Part shown: positions 1 through 7,900 of the stretch, in pieces
Layout: the number at the start of each line of letters is the position of its first letter
Position numbering within the stretch: position 1 is the stretch's first letter
NCBI GenBank assembly: GCA_002408085.1
Contig: DHQL01000021.1
Coordinates: forward strand, 1 to 29,053
Origin: Spirochaeta sp. UBA5339
GTDB lineage: Bacteria; Spirochaetota; Spirochaetia; DSM-2461
Direction: 5' to 3'
DNA: 29,053 nt
Made by a program: the position numbers and the translations under genes
Notes under the pieces: model-generated
The model's database searches: none
Told to the model about the DNA's origin: nothing
What the model saw: the letters and a program-made list of their open reading frames with translations, nothing else

Positions 1-30
1 TCGAAAGATTGAGGGTTTTTTTGTTATAAG

Positions 31-155
31 CCCACTGCCGGAGGCGTCAGGGACCGGACGGGCCGAAGGGTCCGCAGGCCTCAGGCCGGAGGACGGAACC
101 CCTGGAGGGCCCGGCCCGGAGCCGAGGCCCCGGCTGAGGCGGCGGGAGACGCCCA
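31..155. repeat. GC-rich structured intergenic patch
   Basis: A strongly GC-rich stretch inside AT-rich flanks. The outer ends can pair (GGCGTC at 43-48 with GACGCC at 148-153), and inside there are further self-complementary blocks such as GGCCTCAGGCC around 78-88. No start codon with a ribosome site is visible. The T-run at 15-22 just before it may be the tail of a terminator for a gene outside the window. It could be a dispersed intergenic repeat or the end of a structured transcript; the sequence alone cannot decide. Confidence 0.4.
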
Positions 156-203
156 AAAACTCCTGAATTTTCACATCTATATATAAAATATGAAATATCT
201 CCC

Positions 204-231
204 TTGAAATCCTCTGTTCATTTATTAAGAT
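204..231 (+). promoter_or_regulatory. Putative sigma70 promoter of the beta-barrel gene
   Basis: TTGAAA at 204-209, a 16-base spacer and TAAGAT at 226-231 put the expected transcription start near 238. This leaves a leader of about 24 bases that contains the AGGGAGG ribosome site at 246-252. The -10 match is only moderate. Confidence 0.35.
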
Positions 232-261
232 TAATTGATATTTCTAGGGAGGAAATAAAGT

Positions 262-744
262 ATGAATAAAAAAGTTTTACTTCTCGTATCTTTGATTCTG
301 CTGCTTGGTGGCGGTGCCCTGTTTGCCGAGACCGGTCTGGGTCTTTCTTTCGGGTACGGCTATGGATATGGTCAGGCCAGTAATATTGCTCTGTCCATTG
401 ACAGTGACGTTATTCCCGGTTCAGTGCAGAACGTATCACTGCGGATCGACGGCAGCTACTTCGGCATTGGATTGACCGATGACTGGTATCTTGTCGATGA
501 TATGATTGACGGCCCCTTCGGCTGGTACTTCGGTGTGGGTTTCTATGCCAATGTGGGCTTCTATGATGATATTGCATTTGCTTTCGGTGCCAGAGCTCCT
601 ATCGGTCTTGATCTGACTGTTCTTGATAACAAGCTGAGATTCTTCCTGGAAATTGCACCAGCCCTCGGACTTGGTTTTGATCCTGATTTCTACTTCCCTG
701 ACTGGGATATAACCGGTGCATTCGGTTTCAGATTCTATTTCTGA
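262..744 (+). CDS. Small outer-membrane beta-barrel protein
   Basis: A 160-residue exported protein. Residues 1-22 form a classic signal peptide (MNKK, then a Leu-rich core, ending ALFA before ET). The mature part is rich in Gly, Phe, Tyr and alternating hydrophobic residues, with no long hydrophobic helix, and it ends in an aromatic residue (FRFYF). These are the usual marks of a small outer-membrane beta-barrel that is folded by the BAM machinery. The size and style resemble the spirochaetal DUF3996-type barrels, but that link is an impression only. Start: ATG with a strong AGGGAGG site 9 bases upstream. It stands alone, with a candidate promoter at 204-231 and a terminator at 770-795. The ligand or function is unknown. 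Confidence 0.85.
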   Translation: MNKKVLLLVSLILLLGGGALFAETGLGLSFGYGYGYGQASNIALSIDSDVIPGSVQNVSLRIDGSYFGIGLTDDWYLVDDMIDGPFGWYFGVGFYANVGFYDDIAFAFGARAPIGLDLTVLDNKLRFFLEIAPALGLGFDPDFYFPDWDITGAFGFRFYF

Positions 745-769
745 TTCCTGTAAACAGGCTGTTATTTTT

Positions 770-795
770 GCCCTTCATTTATAGAGGGGCTTTTT
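770..795 (+). terminator. Intrinsic terminator after the beta-barrel gene
   Basis: A 7-bp stem (GCCCTTC with GAGGGGC, one G-T pair), a 7-base loop and then TTTTT. It lies 25 bases after the stop codon at 744. Confidence 0.75.
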
Positions 796-887
796 CATGT
801 CATTTATACATATATGCCTGTCCGGATTATTTAGTTTCACTATCAATAATTTCTTATCAAAACCATCCAGAATTCCTTTCAGGTTCC

Positions 888-916
888 TTGTATAAAACTT
901 GCGTTATCACTATACT
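888..916 (+). promoter_or_regulatory. Sigma70-type promoter of gap
   Basis: TTGTAT at 888-893, an exact 17-base spacer and TATACT at 911-916. The predicted start near 923 leaves a 39-base leader with GGGAGG at 951-956. The promoter rules out the longer in-frame start at 899, which would lie upstream of the -10 box. Confidence 0.65.
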
Positions 917-961
917 TTTCAAAGATTTATTAAAACTAACACATACCACTGGGAGGATCAG

Positions 962-1990
962 ATGGGAAAAATTAGAGTTGGATTCAACGGAATGGGAAGA
1001 ATTGGTAAGAACGTAATGAGAGTCATTACAAGCCAGTTCAATGATCAGATTGAGATCGTAGCAGGTAACGACCTGGTTTCTGCAAAAGAAATTGCAGAAG
1101 GTCTGCCCAAGGACTCAATCCACGGAAAATTCCCCGTTGATGTAAAACTGATCAGCGACAATGTAATCAAAATCGGCGAGCACGAAGTAACTGTTTACGC
1201 TGAAAAAGATGCAAACAACATCCCCTGGGGAAAGCACAATGTAGACGTTGTTCTTGAGTGTACAGGTTTCTACCTGAGCACAGAAAAGGCTCAGGCTCAC
1301 ATCAACGCAGGTGCGAAGAAAGTTATCGTTTCTGCTCCCTGTAAGGATGACACAAAGACTGTTGTAATCGGTGTTAACAGCGACACTCTGACTGCTGATG
1401 ACAAGATCGTTTCCAACGCTTCCTGTACAACAAACTGTCTCGCACCCCTGACAAAAGCTGTAGATGACAGCTTCAAGGTAATCACCGGTCTGATGTGTAC
1501 AACACACGCCGCTACTGCTACTCAGAGAGTACAGGACTTCTTCGGTGGTGGTAAGAACAGAGCTACCGGAAACAACATCATCCCCGCTTCCACTGGTGCG
1601 GCTATCGCTGTAGGTAAGGTTCTTCCCCACCTGAACGGCAAACTGAACGGTACAGCTCTTCGTGTACCCACAGACACAGGTTCTGTAGTTGAAGTTGTTT
1701 ACCTGGTTGAAGGAAAGCACACTAAAGACGAAATCAACGCTCAGGTTGCTGAGAATGCAAAGAAAGTAAACGCTATGTCTGTAACTGGTAAGGTTCTGGA
1801 TGTAAGCGACTACTACGAGTGTTCAAGAGACTGTGTTGGCGAAGGCTGGACATCTATGATGATCCCCGGAAACACTCAGGTAACTGAAGCCGGAGATAAC
1901 ACTCTCGTTAAAATGACTTCTTTCTACGACAACGAAATGGGCTACTCAACCAAAATGGCTGAGCTGGTTCAGATCCTTGCCGCTCTGTAA
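962..1990 (+). CDS. gap: Glyceraldehyde-3-phosphate dehydrogenase
   Basis: Cytosolic glycolytic enzyme (342 residues) that oxidises glyceraldehyde-3-phosphate to 1,3-bisphosphoglycerate with NAD. The N-terminal Rossmann motif NGMGRIG and the NDL segment (Asp favouring NAD) are present. The active site SNASCTTNC places the catalytic cysteine at residue 155, and the base-acting histidine is at 182 in the TTHAATATQ segment. The C-terminal YDNEMGYS motif is intact, so the enzyme is complete. Start: ATG at 962 with GGGAGG six bases upstream. An in-frame ATG at 899 is rejected because it precedes the promoter -10 box. Codon choice is narrow and clean compared with neighbours, as expected for a highly expressed gene. 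It is monocistronic, between its own promoter and a strong terminator. Confidence 0.97.
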   Translation: MGKIRVGFNGMGRIGKNVMRVITSQFNDQIEIVAGNDLVSAKEIAEGLPKDSIHGKFPVDVKLISDNVIKIGEHEVTVYAEKDANNIPWGKHNVDVVLECTGFYLSTEKAQAHINAGAKKVIVSAPCKDDTKTVVIGVNSDTLTADDKIVSNASCTTNCLAPLTKAVDDSFKVITGLMCTTHAATATQRVQDFFGGGKNRATGNNIIPASTGAAIAVGKVLPHLNGKLNGTALRVPTDTGSVVEVVYLVEGKHTKDEINAQVAENAKKVNAMSVTGKVLDVSDYYECSRDCVGEGWTSMMIPGNTQVTEAGDNTLVKMTSFYDNEMGYSTKMAELVQILAAL

Positions 1991-2020
1991 GAATTAACCG
2001 TTTCATTTTGAAATGATTTG

Positions 2021-2047
2021 ACGCCCGGTTTTGCCGGGCGTTTTTTT
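2021..2047 (+). terminator. Strong intrinsic terminator of gap
   Basis: Perfect 7-bp GC stem CGCCCGG/CCGGGCG (2022-2028 with 2034-2040), a 5-base loop and a run of seven T. It closes the gap transcript 30 bases after the stop. Confidence 0.92.
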
Positions 2048-2242
2048 ATGCCTTCACATCAAGGCTGGAGTATGTGCTGCTGGAATCGGTGCGGGCAGGC
2101 GAGGTAGGTGGGGCAATCAGCCATTGACCTCTCTTGTTACGTAAAATGTAAAATAAACTAGGCATATTGAACTATTTCATTAAAAGGGATGTGCAATTGT
2201 GCTTAAAACATCAATATTGATTATGATTGTAGCGGTGTTTTA

Positions 2243-2271
2243 TTGACAGCCTGCTCTTTTATAATCAGAAT
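2243..2271 (+). promoter_or_regulatory. Putative promoter of the NSS transporter operon
   Basis: Consensus TTGACA at 2243-2248, 17-base spacer, CAGAAT at 2266-2271 (four of six). The expected start near 2278 gives a short leader holding the AGGAG site at 2290-2294. Between the gap terminator (2047) and this promoter I see nothing else supportable. Confidence 0.5.
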
Positions 2272-2301
2272 ACCTGTAATTTCAAAAACAGGAGAAATAT
2301 T

Positions 2302-3804
2302 TTGGAAAAAAAACAGCAGTGGGGCAGCCGTCTTGGTTTTATTCTTGCCGCAGTCGGATCGGCTATCGGTCTGGGTAATATCTGGCGCTTTCCCTATATG
2401 GTTTATGAAAATGGCGGAGGGGCTTTTCTTATCCCCTACTTTGTTGCCCTTCTGACAGCGGGTATTCCCATCATGATTATGGAGTTCTCCCTTGGACACA
2501 AAAGCCGTGCCGGGGCTCCCAGAACCTTCAGTCTTCTTAATAAAAAATGGGAGTGGCTGGGCTGGTGGCAGACAGGGATCTCTGCGGTAATCGCTGTCTA
2601 CTATGTTGCCATTATCGGTTGGTCTTTCAGCTATATGTTCTTCTCTCTGAACGGTGCCTGGGGAGATGAACCCGCATCATTCTTTCTGAACGACTTTCTG
2701 AGGCTCACATCCGGACCCTTTAAAATGGGTACTGTTCAGTTCGGTATTCTTTTTACCATTGTTATTGCCTGGACACTTAACTTTCTGGCCAGTTACGGCG
2801 GAGTTCAGAAGGGACTGGAAAGAGCCAACAAGCTTCTGATGCCCGTTCTTATTGTGGTGCTTCTGATCGTTGTTGTCCGTGCCCTCTCCCTTCCCGGTGC
2901 TGTTCACGGTCTTGAGATCCTCTTTAAACCCGACTTTTCTCAGATCATGAATCCCTCTGTATGGGTTGCAGCCTATGGTCAGATCTTCTTCAGCCTGAGC
3001 ATTGCCTTTGCGATTATGATAACCTACTCAAGCTATCTGCCGAAGAAGTCTGATATCATCAACAACGCCTTTATGACGGCCTTCCTGAACTGCGGATTCA
3101 GTATACTTGCAGGTATTGCCATCTTCAGTATCATAGGCTATCTGCAGCATCAGGCGGGTGGATCTCTGCCCGACAATATGGCCGGTGTTTTCCTTGCCTT
3201 TGTTACACTGCCTTCTGCAGTCACACAGCTTCCTGCATTGAACGGTCTGATCGGTGTGCTCCTCTTTATGACACTGTCCTTTGCCGGCCTCTCATCCTTT
3301 ATCTCCATCAATGAGGTAGTTGTCAGGTCCATCGTGGACAAGTTCGGTGCAAACAGGCGGAAGGTTTCTGTCTGGTACAACCTGATAGCCGGTACAATCA
3401 GCATTGTTTTTGCTACAGGAGCAGGGCTTCATATTCTGGATATTGTGGACCACTACATCAACAGCTACGGTATCGTCTTCTCCGGTCTGATTCAGGTGGT
3501 GCTTGTGGGATGGTTCTATGATCTTAAGTCCGTAAGGGACCACGCCAACCTGACAAGCGACTTCAAGGTAGGAGCATGGTGGGATCTTATGATCCGCTTT
3601 GTTACCCCTGCTGTTCTCGGAGTCAACTCAATACTGAACCTGATAACCGATCTGAGAGTGAACTACGGCGGGTATTCAACCCTGGTTCAGATCGTTCTGG
3701 GATGGGGGCTTATTGCCGTTCTTATCATTGCTGCGGTAGCAGCGGCACGGTTCAAGTGGCAGGGCGGCGATACAGCGTCACTCACACAGTCAAATGAGGC
3801 ATAG
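2302..3804 (+). CDS. Neurotransmitter:sodium symporter (NSS/SNF) family transporter
   Basis: Inner-membrane secondary transporter of 500 residues that should couple Na+ entry to uptake of an amino acid or similar amine. TM1 carries the family signature GSAIGLGNIWRFPY, including the unwound Na+/substrate site. TM6 carries the FFSLSIAFA segment, the other broken helix of the LeuT fold. Hydropathy fits 11-12 membrane segments. Start is TTG at 2302, supported by AGGAG seven bases upstream; no better ATG is available without losing TM1. The gene is followed 9 bases later by a MetS-like small subunit, and that pairing suggests a MetP-type methionine/alanine carrier, but the substrate is inferred from the neighbour, not from binding-site residues. 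Confidence 0.93.
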   Translation: MEKKQQWGSRLGFILAAVGSAIGLGNIWRFPYMVYENGGGAFLIPYFVALLTAGIPIMIMEFSLGHKSRAGAPRTFSLLNKKWEWLGWWQTGISAVIAVYYVAIIGWSFSYMFFSLNGAWGDEPASFFLNDFLRLTSGPFKMGTVQFGILFTIVIAWTLNFLASYGGVQKGLERANKLLMPVLIVVLLIVVVRALSLPGAVHGLEILFKPDFSQIMNPSVWVAAYGQIFFSLSIAFAIMITYSSYLPKKSDIINNAFMTAFLNCGFSILAGIAIFSIIGYLQHQAGGSLPDNMAGVFLAFVTLPSAVTQLPALNGLIGVLLFMTLSFAGLSSFISINEVVVRSIVDKFGANRRKVSVWYNLIAGTISIVFATGAGLHILDIVDHYINSYGIVFSGLIQVVLVGWFYDLKSVRDHANLTSDFKVGAWWDLMIRFVTPAVLGVNSILNLITDLRVNYGGYSTLVQIVLGWGLIAVLIIAAVAAARFKWQGGDTASLTQSNEA

Positions 3805-3813
3805 GAGGAAAAC

Positions 3814-3909
3814 ATGTCAATCGATGCAGTAATTATGATGATCCTCGGACTTGGAATCACCTGGGGCGGTGCGGCTGTCTGTCTCTATATCGCCATAAAA
3901 AAGCAGTAA
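3814..3909 (+). CDS. metS: MetS-like small subunit of NSS transporter
   Basis: A 31-residue protein with one membrane helix (about residues 5-28), starting MSIDAVIMMILGLGITWGG and ending in a basic IKKQ tail. Length, the GITWGG motif and position directly after an NSS transporter match the MetS family, the small subunit needed with MetP for methionine/alanine uptake in Corynebacterium. The start has an ideal AGGAGG site (3803-3808) that overlaps the transporter stop codon, so the two genes should be co-translated. A terminator follows at 3953-3991. Family assignment is from recognition of this short sequence and its context; the transported substrate remains inferred. Confidence 0.85.
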   Translation: MSIDAVIMMILGLGITWGGAAVCLYIAIKKQ

Positions 3910-3952
3910 TCAGGATATTCCTGGAGGAATTGAAATAAAGAAAAATCTATAT

Positions 3953-3991
3953 AGAGGCAGGCTTATTTAGTTGAGGCTGCCTCTTTTTTTT
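3953..3991 (+). terminator. Intrinsic terminator of the NSS-metS operon
   Basis: Perfect 8-bp stem AGAGGCAG (3953-3960) with CTGCCTCT (3977-3984), a 16-base loop, and a run of T that continues from the stem. Confidence 0.85.
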
Positions 3992-4016
3992 ATTATTTTA
4001 GATTCAGGAGATTCAT

Positions 4017-4358
4017 ATGTCCGGAAGGAAATTGATAGAAATAACAGATTTTGAAACACTGAAGAACAGGATGGAAGCCCCGGGTTTTCATCTTTTTTAC
4101 TTTTCAAGGCCCGAATGCGGTGTCTGTGCGGCCATAAAGCCCAAGGTCATTGAGATGCTGGGAAACTACCCGGGAATTGAATCCTATTATGTGGATCTGG
4201 ACAGGGTTCCCGAGGCCGTGGGGCAGCTCTCCCTGTTTACGATTCCGGGGATATTGCTCTTTTTGGGCGGTCATGAACTGGTCAGAGAGGCGCGGTATAT
4301 CTCAATGGACACCCTGGAAGCCAGCATCGCCAGGCCCTATAACCTGGCCAACAGCTGA
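4017..4358 (+). CDS. Thioredoxin-like protein
   Basis: A 113-residue cytosolic protein of thioredoxin fold. The segment FYFSRPECGVCAAIKP has the CxxC active site as CGVC (about residues 32-35) and is followed by a helix; a cis-proline is seen in FTIPG near residue 80. There is no signal peptide. The CGVC motif differs from the CGPC of housekeeping thioredoxin, and the protein lacks the usual WCGPC tryptophan, so it may act on particular partners or be part of thiol stress control. Start: ATG with an AGGAG site about seven bases upstream. It is a single gene that converges with the envelope operon on the other strand; no clear terminator lies between them. Confidence 0.85.
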   Translation: MSGRKLIEITDFETLKNRMEAPGFHLFYFSRPECGVCAAIKPKVIEMLGNYPGIESYYVDLDRVPEAVGQLSLFTIPGILLFLGGHELVREARYISMDTLEASIARPYNLANS

Positions 4359-4374
4359 GCCGGCGGGGTCCGAC

Positions 4375-4404
4375 GGGCGGCAGCAGGCGGCAGCAGGCGG
4401 CAAG
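4375..4404. repeat. Short 10-bp tandem repeat
   Basis: CAGCAGGCGG occurs twice in a row at 4381-4400 with a partial GGGCGG start before and a CAAGG degenerate copy after. It lies between two convergent stop codons and is probably simple-sequence slippage. Confidence 0.5.
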
Positions 4405-4419
4405 GCAGCCGTTGGAAGC

Positions 4420-5424
4420 TTATTCGCCGGAAGTCGGTTCGGCGGGAGGCAGGATAATCACAACCCGGCCCTCTCTCAAAATCTGTCTGTTGTGCTCTGA
4501 TGAGATAAGCATCTGAACCGCTTCGTCAGGCAGGACCAGGTCAGTCCTGTTCTTTCCGTAAACCATACGCGCCATGGTGCGCAGGGGATAGACCCCGATC
4601 CTCTCAGTCAGACTGCTCAGGTCATGGCTGTATGTATACCCGGTGTTGCCCCAGCGGCGCAGGGCATCGGGCTTTGTCATCTCGGCGCTGTGGATCAGGT
4701 TCATGGATGAGTCGTAGAGCCGGGGAAAGAGGCAGGGATTTGCCAGTCCCTCCTGCTCGGCATTTCCCGGATAGGGCAGGGTCTCACCCGCATAGATCAC
4801 AAGACCAGTAAAATCCTCATTGGCCGTGTAGGCGCTGCTCTCGGGAGAGGGAAAGGGTGTACTGTGGCTGATAACAAGGTCCGCCAGATCAGGAAAGAGG
4901 TCAAGGGTGTAGCGGACGGTGAGGAATTTTCTATCTCCCGTGGCAGTGGTAAAGACCTTGGTCATCTTCTGTGACAGATTTTCAAGCTCCCGCAGCAGCA
5001 CGGGATTCTCCCTGACCATATCCGCAATGCTGTGGGTTGAGTTGACGTCCAGATCCTGAAGAACCTGGCCCGCAATGGTCGGAGTCTGGCGGATTATGTA
5101 CTGCTCGGTCTTGAAGCGGCCTGTGGGCTGGTTGGGCTCCTCTTCGATGGGGCTTGTGATATCCAGCTGGAAACGTCCTTCAGGCCAGTTTATCTGGTAG
5201 GTAACTTCCATATTGTCAGATTCCCCGGTACTCCGGGTCTGGGCAAAGAGGAGGCAAGGAGCAAGAAGTGAGGCGGGAATCAGAATTGAGGCAAGGAGGA
5301 AAATCTGAAAAGCCCTACCGGGACGGCAGGATCTCCGGTCTGTGCACCTGCCGGAACCTGTGCTCCGGCCAGTGGCCGGGCTCAAGGGGAGAGTCGATTG
5401 TTTTCCAGTTCGCCTCAGTTTCAA
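4420..5424 (-). CDS. Exported protein of unknown function
   Basis: Not recognised. The product is 334 residues: a basic, Arg/Ser-rich N-terminus, then one hydrophobic segment (about residues 40-62, ending LLFAQT) that reads as a signal peptide with an unusually long n-region. The remainder is soluble, without repeats or known motifs, and should be periplasmic. The chosen start is TTG at 5424, one base after the TGA stop of the lytic transglycosylase gene; this argues for translational coupling. There is an AGGTAGG-like site upstream, and no ATG or GTG start is evident before the hydrophobic segment. As the last gene of an envelope operon with a TPR lipoprotein and a LysM transglycosylase, a role in cell-wall or surface upkeep is a reasonable guess only. 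Confidence 0.7.
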   Translation of the reverse strand: MKLRRTGKQSTLPLSPATGRSTGSGRCTDRRSCRPGRAFQIFLLASILIPASLLAPCLLFAQTRSTGESDNMEVTYQINWPEGRFQLDITSPIEEEPNQPTGRFKTEQYIIRQTPTIAGQVLQDLDVNSTHSIADMVRENPVLLRELENLSQKMTKVFTTATGDRKFLTVRYTLDLFPDLADLVISHSTPFPSPESSAYTANEDFTGLVIYAGETLPYPGNAEQEGLANPCLFPRLYDSSMNLIHSAEMTKPDALRRWGNTGYTYSHDLSSLTERIGVYPLRTMARMVYGKNRTDLVLPDEAVQMLISSEHNRQILREGRVVIILPPAEPTSGE

Positions 5425-5425
5425 A

Positions 5426-6811
5426 TCAGTTACCTACCTTTTCGGGAACCATAAGCACCATACCGGGCCGGATCACCGTATTCAGGGGCAGACGGTTTCC
5501 TGCAGCCAGCTCTTCGGGGCTCAGGTCATAGCGCCTGGAGATCCCCCAGAAGGAGTCCCCCTCGACTATAGTATAACGTCCCGTCCAGCTCTCTGTCATG
5601 TCGGAAATTACCGCACCGTGACGCTCGGGAATATTGTCGTGGATCAGGGGGATCAGAAGAATCTGACCGATCCTCAGGTAACGGCTGCTGATTCCCGGGT
5701 TGTACTCATAGATCATGGACTGGGGAATCCTGTACCACTCGGCAATCTCAGACAGGGTGTCCCCGGACTGAATGCGGTAGCGTTTGAACTCCAGAAGCTC
5801 CGTCTCCTCTTCAAGGACGGCTCTCACTGCATCTGCGTAGGCCACGGGCACCTTCAGCTTATACCCCGTTGAAGCCGGCGGTGTGACACCGTAGTTGAGC
5901 TCGTTATGGGCCGTGAGAAAGAGATCCTCATCGATACCCGCCCGCCGGGCTATCCGTCTGATATCAACGGCCTTGGTGGCGGGAATCCTCTCCCAGTAGG
6001 TCCGGCTTCCCCAGTGCAGGGGCAGACCGTACCTTCCCTTGCTGTTGCTCAGGATCGTTACCGCCGCCAGCTTGGGCACATAGTTCCTTGTCTCCCGGGG
6101 CAGCAGGTTTTTCTCCGACAGCTCCCAGTAGTCGTTGATTCCAGAAGATGCCACCGTGCGGGTCACCCGGCCCAGACCGCAGTTGTAGGCCGCCAGGGCA
6201 AGGAGCCAGTCGCCGGTGCGGCTGTAGTTGTAGTCCAGCTTGTGGATCGCCGACTCCGTGGACTTCCAGAAGTCCCTTCGGTCGTCCTGCCAGGCGTTAA
6301 CATGGATGTCATAGGGATCGATGCTGTTCATCATAAACTGCCACATCCCCATGGCCCCCGAGCGGGAGACAGCATCCACACGGAAGGCCGACTCAATCAC
6401 CGGTAGATAGAGAAGCTCCAGGGGAGCACCTGCATCCTCAAGAGCCTGATAGATAAAGGGGATAAAGGGTTCAGCCCGGGTCAGACAGCGCGTCAGATAG
6501 GCCAGCCCCTCACCGGTGGAAAAGTATTCCAGATAGTAGGCAACGGACCCGTCAAGGGGCACTGTGGTGCTCCAGACCTTGGTTTTGTAGTGATCGGTTC
6601 TCTCATTGCCCGTGGCTCCAGCCGGCTGGAAGGGTGAGGGACCGTGATCGGTTCTGATTTGAAGGTGCCCCAGAGCATCGGTAGCTCCGGCGGTAATGCC
6701 TGTCGAAGCTCCGGCCGGCAGTGGCTGCATCAGGGCCGCGGTCAAAAAAAGGGCCGCAGCCGAAAGGGGTTTTAGAGTTTCTCTCCGAAATAGATTCCTG
6801 ACCATTCCCAT
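5426..6811 (-). CDS. Membrane-bound lytic transglycosylase with two LysM domains (MltD-like)
   Basis: Periplasmic murein hydrolase of 461 residues that cleaves the MurNAc-GlcNAc bond and forms 1,6-anhydro ends. Order of parts: signal peptide (about residues 1-36, ending PLPAGA), SLT/goose-lysozyme-like catalytic domain, then two LysM peptidoglycan-binding domains near residues 345-390 and 412-458 (RYRIQSGDTLSEIAEWY and RYTIVEGDSFWGISRRY). The catalytic glutamate is Glu140 in PVIESAF; the GAMGMWQFM and AYNCGLGRV motifs are intact. No lipobox is seen, unlike E. coli MltD. The start at 6811 lies 40 bases inside the lipoprotein gene upstream (6805 is an alternative), a real coding overlap because no later start keeps the signal peptide. 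The stop is one base from the next gene. Confidence 0.93.
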   Translation of the reverse strand: MGMVRNLFRRETLKPLSAAALFLTAALMQPLPAGASTGITAGATDALGHLQIRTDHGPSPFQPAGATGNERTDHYKTKVWSTTVPLDGSVAYYLEYFSTGEGLAYLTRCLTRAEPFIPFIYQALEDAGAPLELLYLPVIESAFRVDAVSRSGAMGMWQFMMNSIDPYDIHVNAWQDDRRDFWKSTESAIHKLDYNYSRTGDWLLALAAYNCGLGRVTRTVASSGINDYWELSEKNLLPRETRNYVPKLAAVTILSNSKGRYGLPLHWGSRTYWERIPATKAVDIRRIARRAGIDEDLFLTAHNELNYGVTPPASTGYKLKVPVAYADAVRAVLEEETELLEFKRYRIQSGDTLSEIAEWYRIPQSMIYEYNPGISSRYLRIGQILLIPLIHDNIPERHGAVISDMTESWTGRYTIVEGDSFWGISRRYDLSPEELAAGNRLPLNTVIRPGMVLMVPEKVGN

Positions 6812-7815
6812 CTGTTATTAATCTCCGGGTCTATAGGATAACGGATGCGGTTAAAGTACAGATACCAGATATTGATTCTGTAGGACCATCCGCCGGTGCG
6901 AAGAAAGGCCTCGCTGTCGTTTGAATCGGGATCCAGAAGCCTGTTGTACCATACTGAAGTCTTCAGAAAGGTTGCCAGCTCCATGGGAATCTCCGTAAAG
7001 GGATCGTAACGGTCCTGACCCCAGCTCATCATAAAGAAGTTCTCTCCCTTATAGCTGTTTAATCGGCTTCCGTTACGGGTTCTAATAGCATATTTTATGG
7101 AATTCACCAGACCGTCCAGGTCCTCACGGGTCCAGGACTTATCGGAATAGTGAAATCTCAGGTAGTGGTTGACCCGGCTGTACACATTGGGCATCCCCGG
7201 AATGGTTGTAACAGGGGCCTCCATAAACTTCTCATAACTCTCAATGGATTTGTCCCAGAGCCCCTCGGTCTCGTAGGCCACAGCCAGATTGTAGTAGACA
7301 GCGCCCCGGTCAATCTCCCCGGAAAAGCGCCCGATAAGCTCGTTGTAGTAACCGATCTGCCGCAGAGGCTGCCCCTGGCAGAACTGAATCAGTTTCTGCA
7401 GGCTGAAGTAGTGAATTGACTGCCCCCGGATAATCAGATCTTCATAGTTCTTCAGAAGTCTGTCGTAGTAGAGAACCGCAATATCCTGGGCATTCTCCTC
7501 CTCATAAATGGTTCCTAGCACCAGAAGATAGTAGGCATTATAGCTGTCCTCGGGATGGCTGTAGAGGTGGTCATTCAGAAAAAGCTTCAGAACCTCGTTC
7601 CGGTTTTCCTGGCGGAAGCGGGAGATTATCTGCTCCATAATACCATAGCGCAGAGTATCGTCTTCCTCGTTCTCCAGAAAACCCAGAAGCTCGGAAATCT
7701 TCTCATCCGTAGCGCTGTCCCCTGTCAGATAGGGACTCTCAGGCTCACCACTGCCGCAGGAGGCAAAAAGAAATGTAAAAAGGACCGTCAAAATGACTAA
7801 AAAGGAGTGTTTCAT
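6772..7815 (-). CDS. TPR-containing lipoprotein
   Basis: A 347-residue envelope lipoprotein. Residues 1-21 form a lipoprotein signal peptide with lipobox FASC just before GSGEP. The body is helical; the segment AVYYNLAVAYETEGLWDKSIESYEKF is a good tetratricopeptide repeat and flanking stretches look like degenerate repeats, which suggests a protein-protein scaffold. I prefer the ATG at 7815; the in-frame ATG at 7842 adds nine residues, has no ribosome site and would overlap the -35 to spacer part of the candidate promoter. First gene of the operon with the lytic transglycosylase, whose start it overlaps by 40 bases. It may bring the hydrolase to a site or control it, as lipoproteins such as NlpI do in other bacteria, but that is inference. 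Confidence 0.82.
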   Translation of the reverse strand: MKHSFLVILTVLFTFLFASCGSGEPESPYLTGDSATDEKISELLGFLENEEDDTLRYGIMEQIISRFRQENRNEVLKLFLNDHLYSHPEDSYNAYYLLVLGTIYEEENAQDIAVLYYDRLLKNYEDLIIRGQSIHYFSLQKLIQFCQGQPLRQIGYYNELIGRFSGEIDRGAVYYNLAVAYETEGLWDKSIESYEKFMEAPVTTIPGMPNVYSRVNHYLRFHYSDKSWTREDLDGLVNSIKYAIRTRNGSRLNSYKGENFFMMSWGQDRYDPFTEIPMELATFLKTSVWYNRLLDPDSNDSEAFLRTGGWSYRINIWYLYFNRIRYPIDPEINNRWEWSGIYFGEKL

Positions 7816-7825
7816 TCGGATCCGG

Positions 7826-7855
7826 ATTTTATCACAGCCCATGGCCCGATGACAA
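7826..7855 (-). promoter_or_regulatory. Putative promoter of the envelope operon
   Basis: On the minus strand TTGTCA (7855-7850), an 18-base spacer and TAAAAT (7831-7826); each box matches five of six consensus bases. The expected start near 7819 is only about four bases before ATG 7815, so if real the mRNA would be almost leaderless, in keeping with the weak ribosome site. Confidence 0.4.
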
Positions 7856-7900
7856 GTTCCCGGCCTTTTTCAGAAGGTCTGTTTCGAGCTGTGGGCCTTT

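Noticed and set aside
899..961. Longer N-terminus for GAPDH starting at ATG 899
   Set aside because: It precedes the -10 box (911-916), has no ribosome site and adds residues not found in GAPDH; ATG 962 has GGGAGG and the standard MGKIRVGFNG start.
1115..1720. Cys/Ser-rich minus-strand frame within gap
   Set aside because: Mirror of the strongly codon-biased gap gene; no ribosome site and no domain.
4375..4404. CRISPR-like or functional repeat
   Set aside because: Only two full 10-bp units, no spacers; simple tandem slippage between convergent genes.
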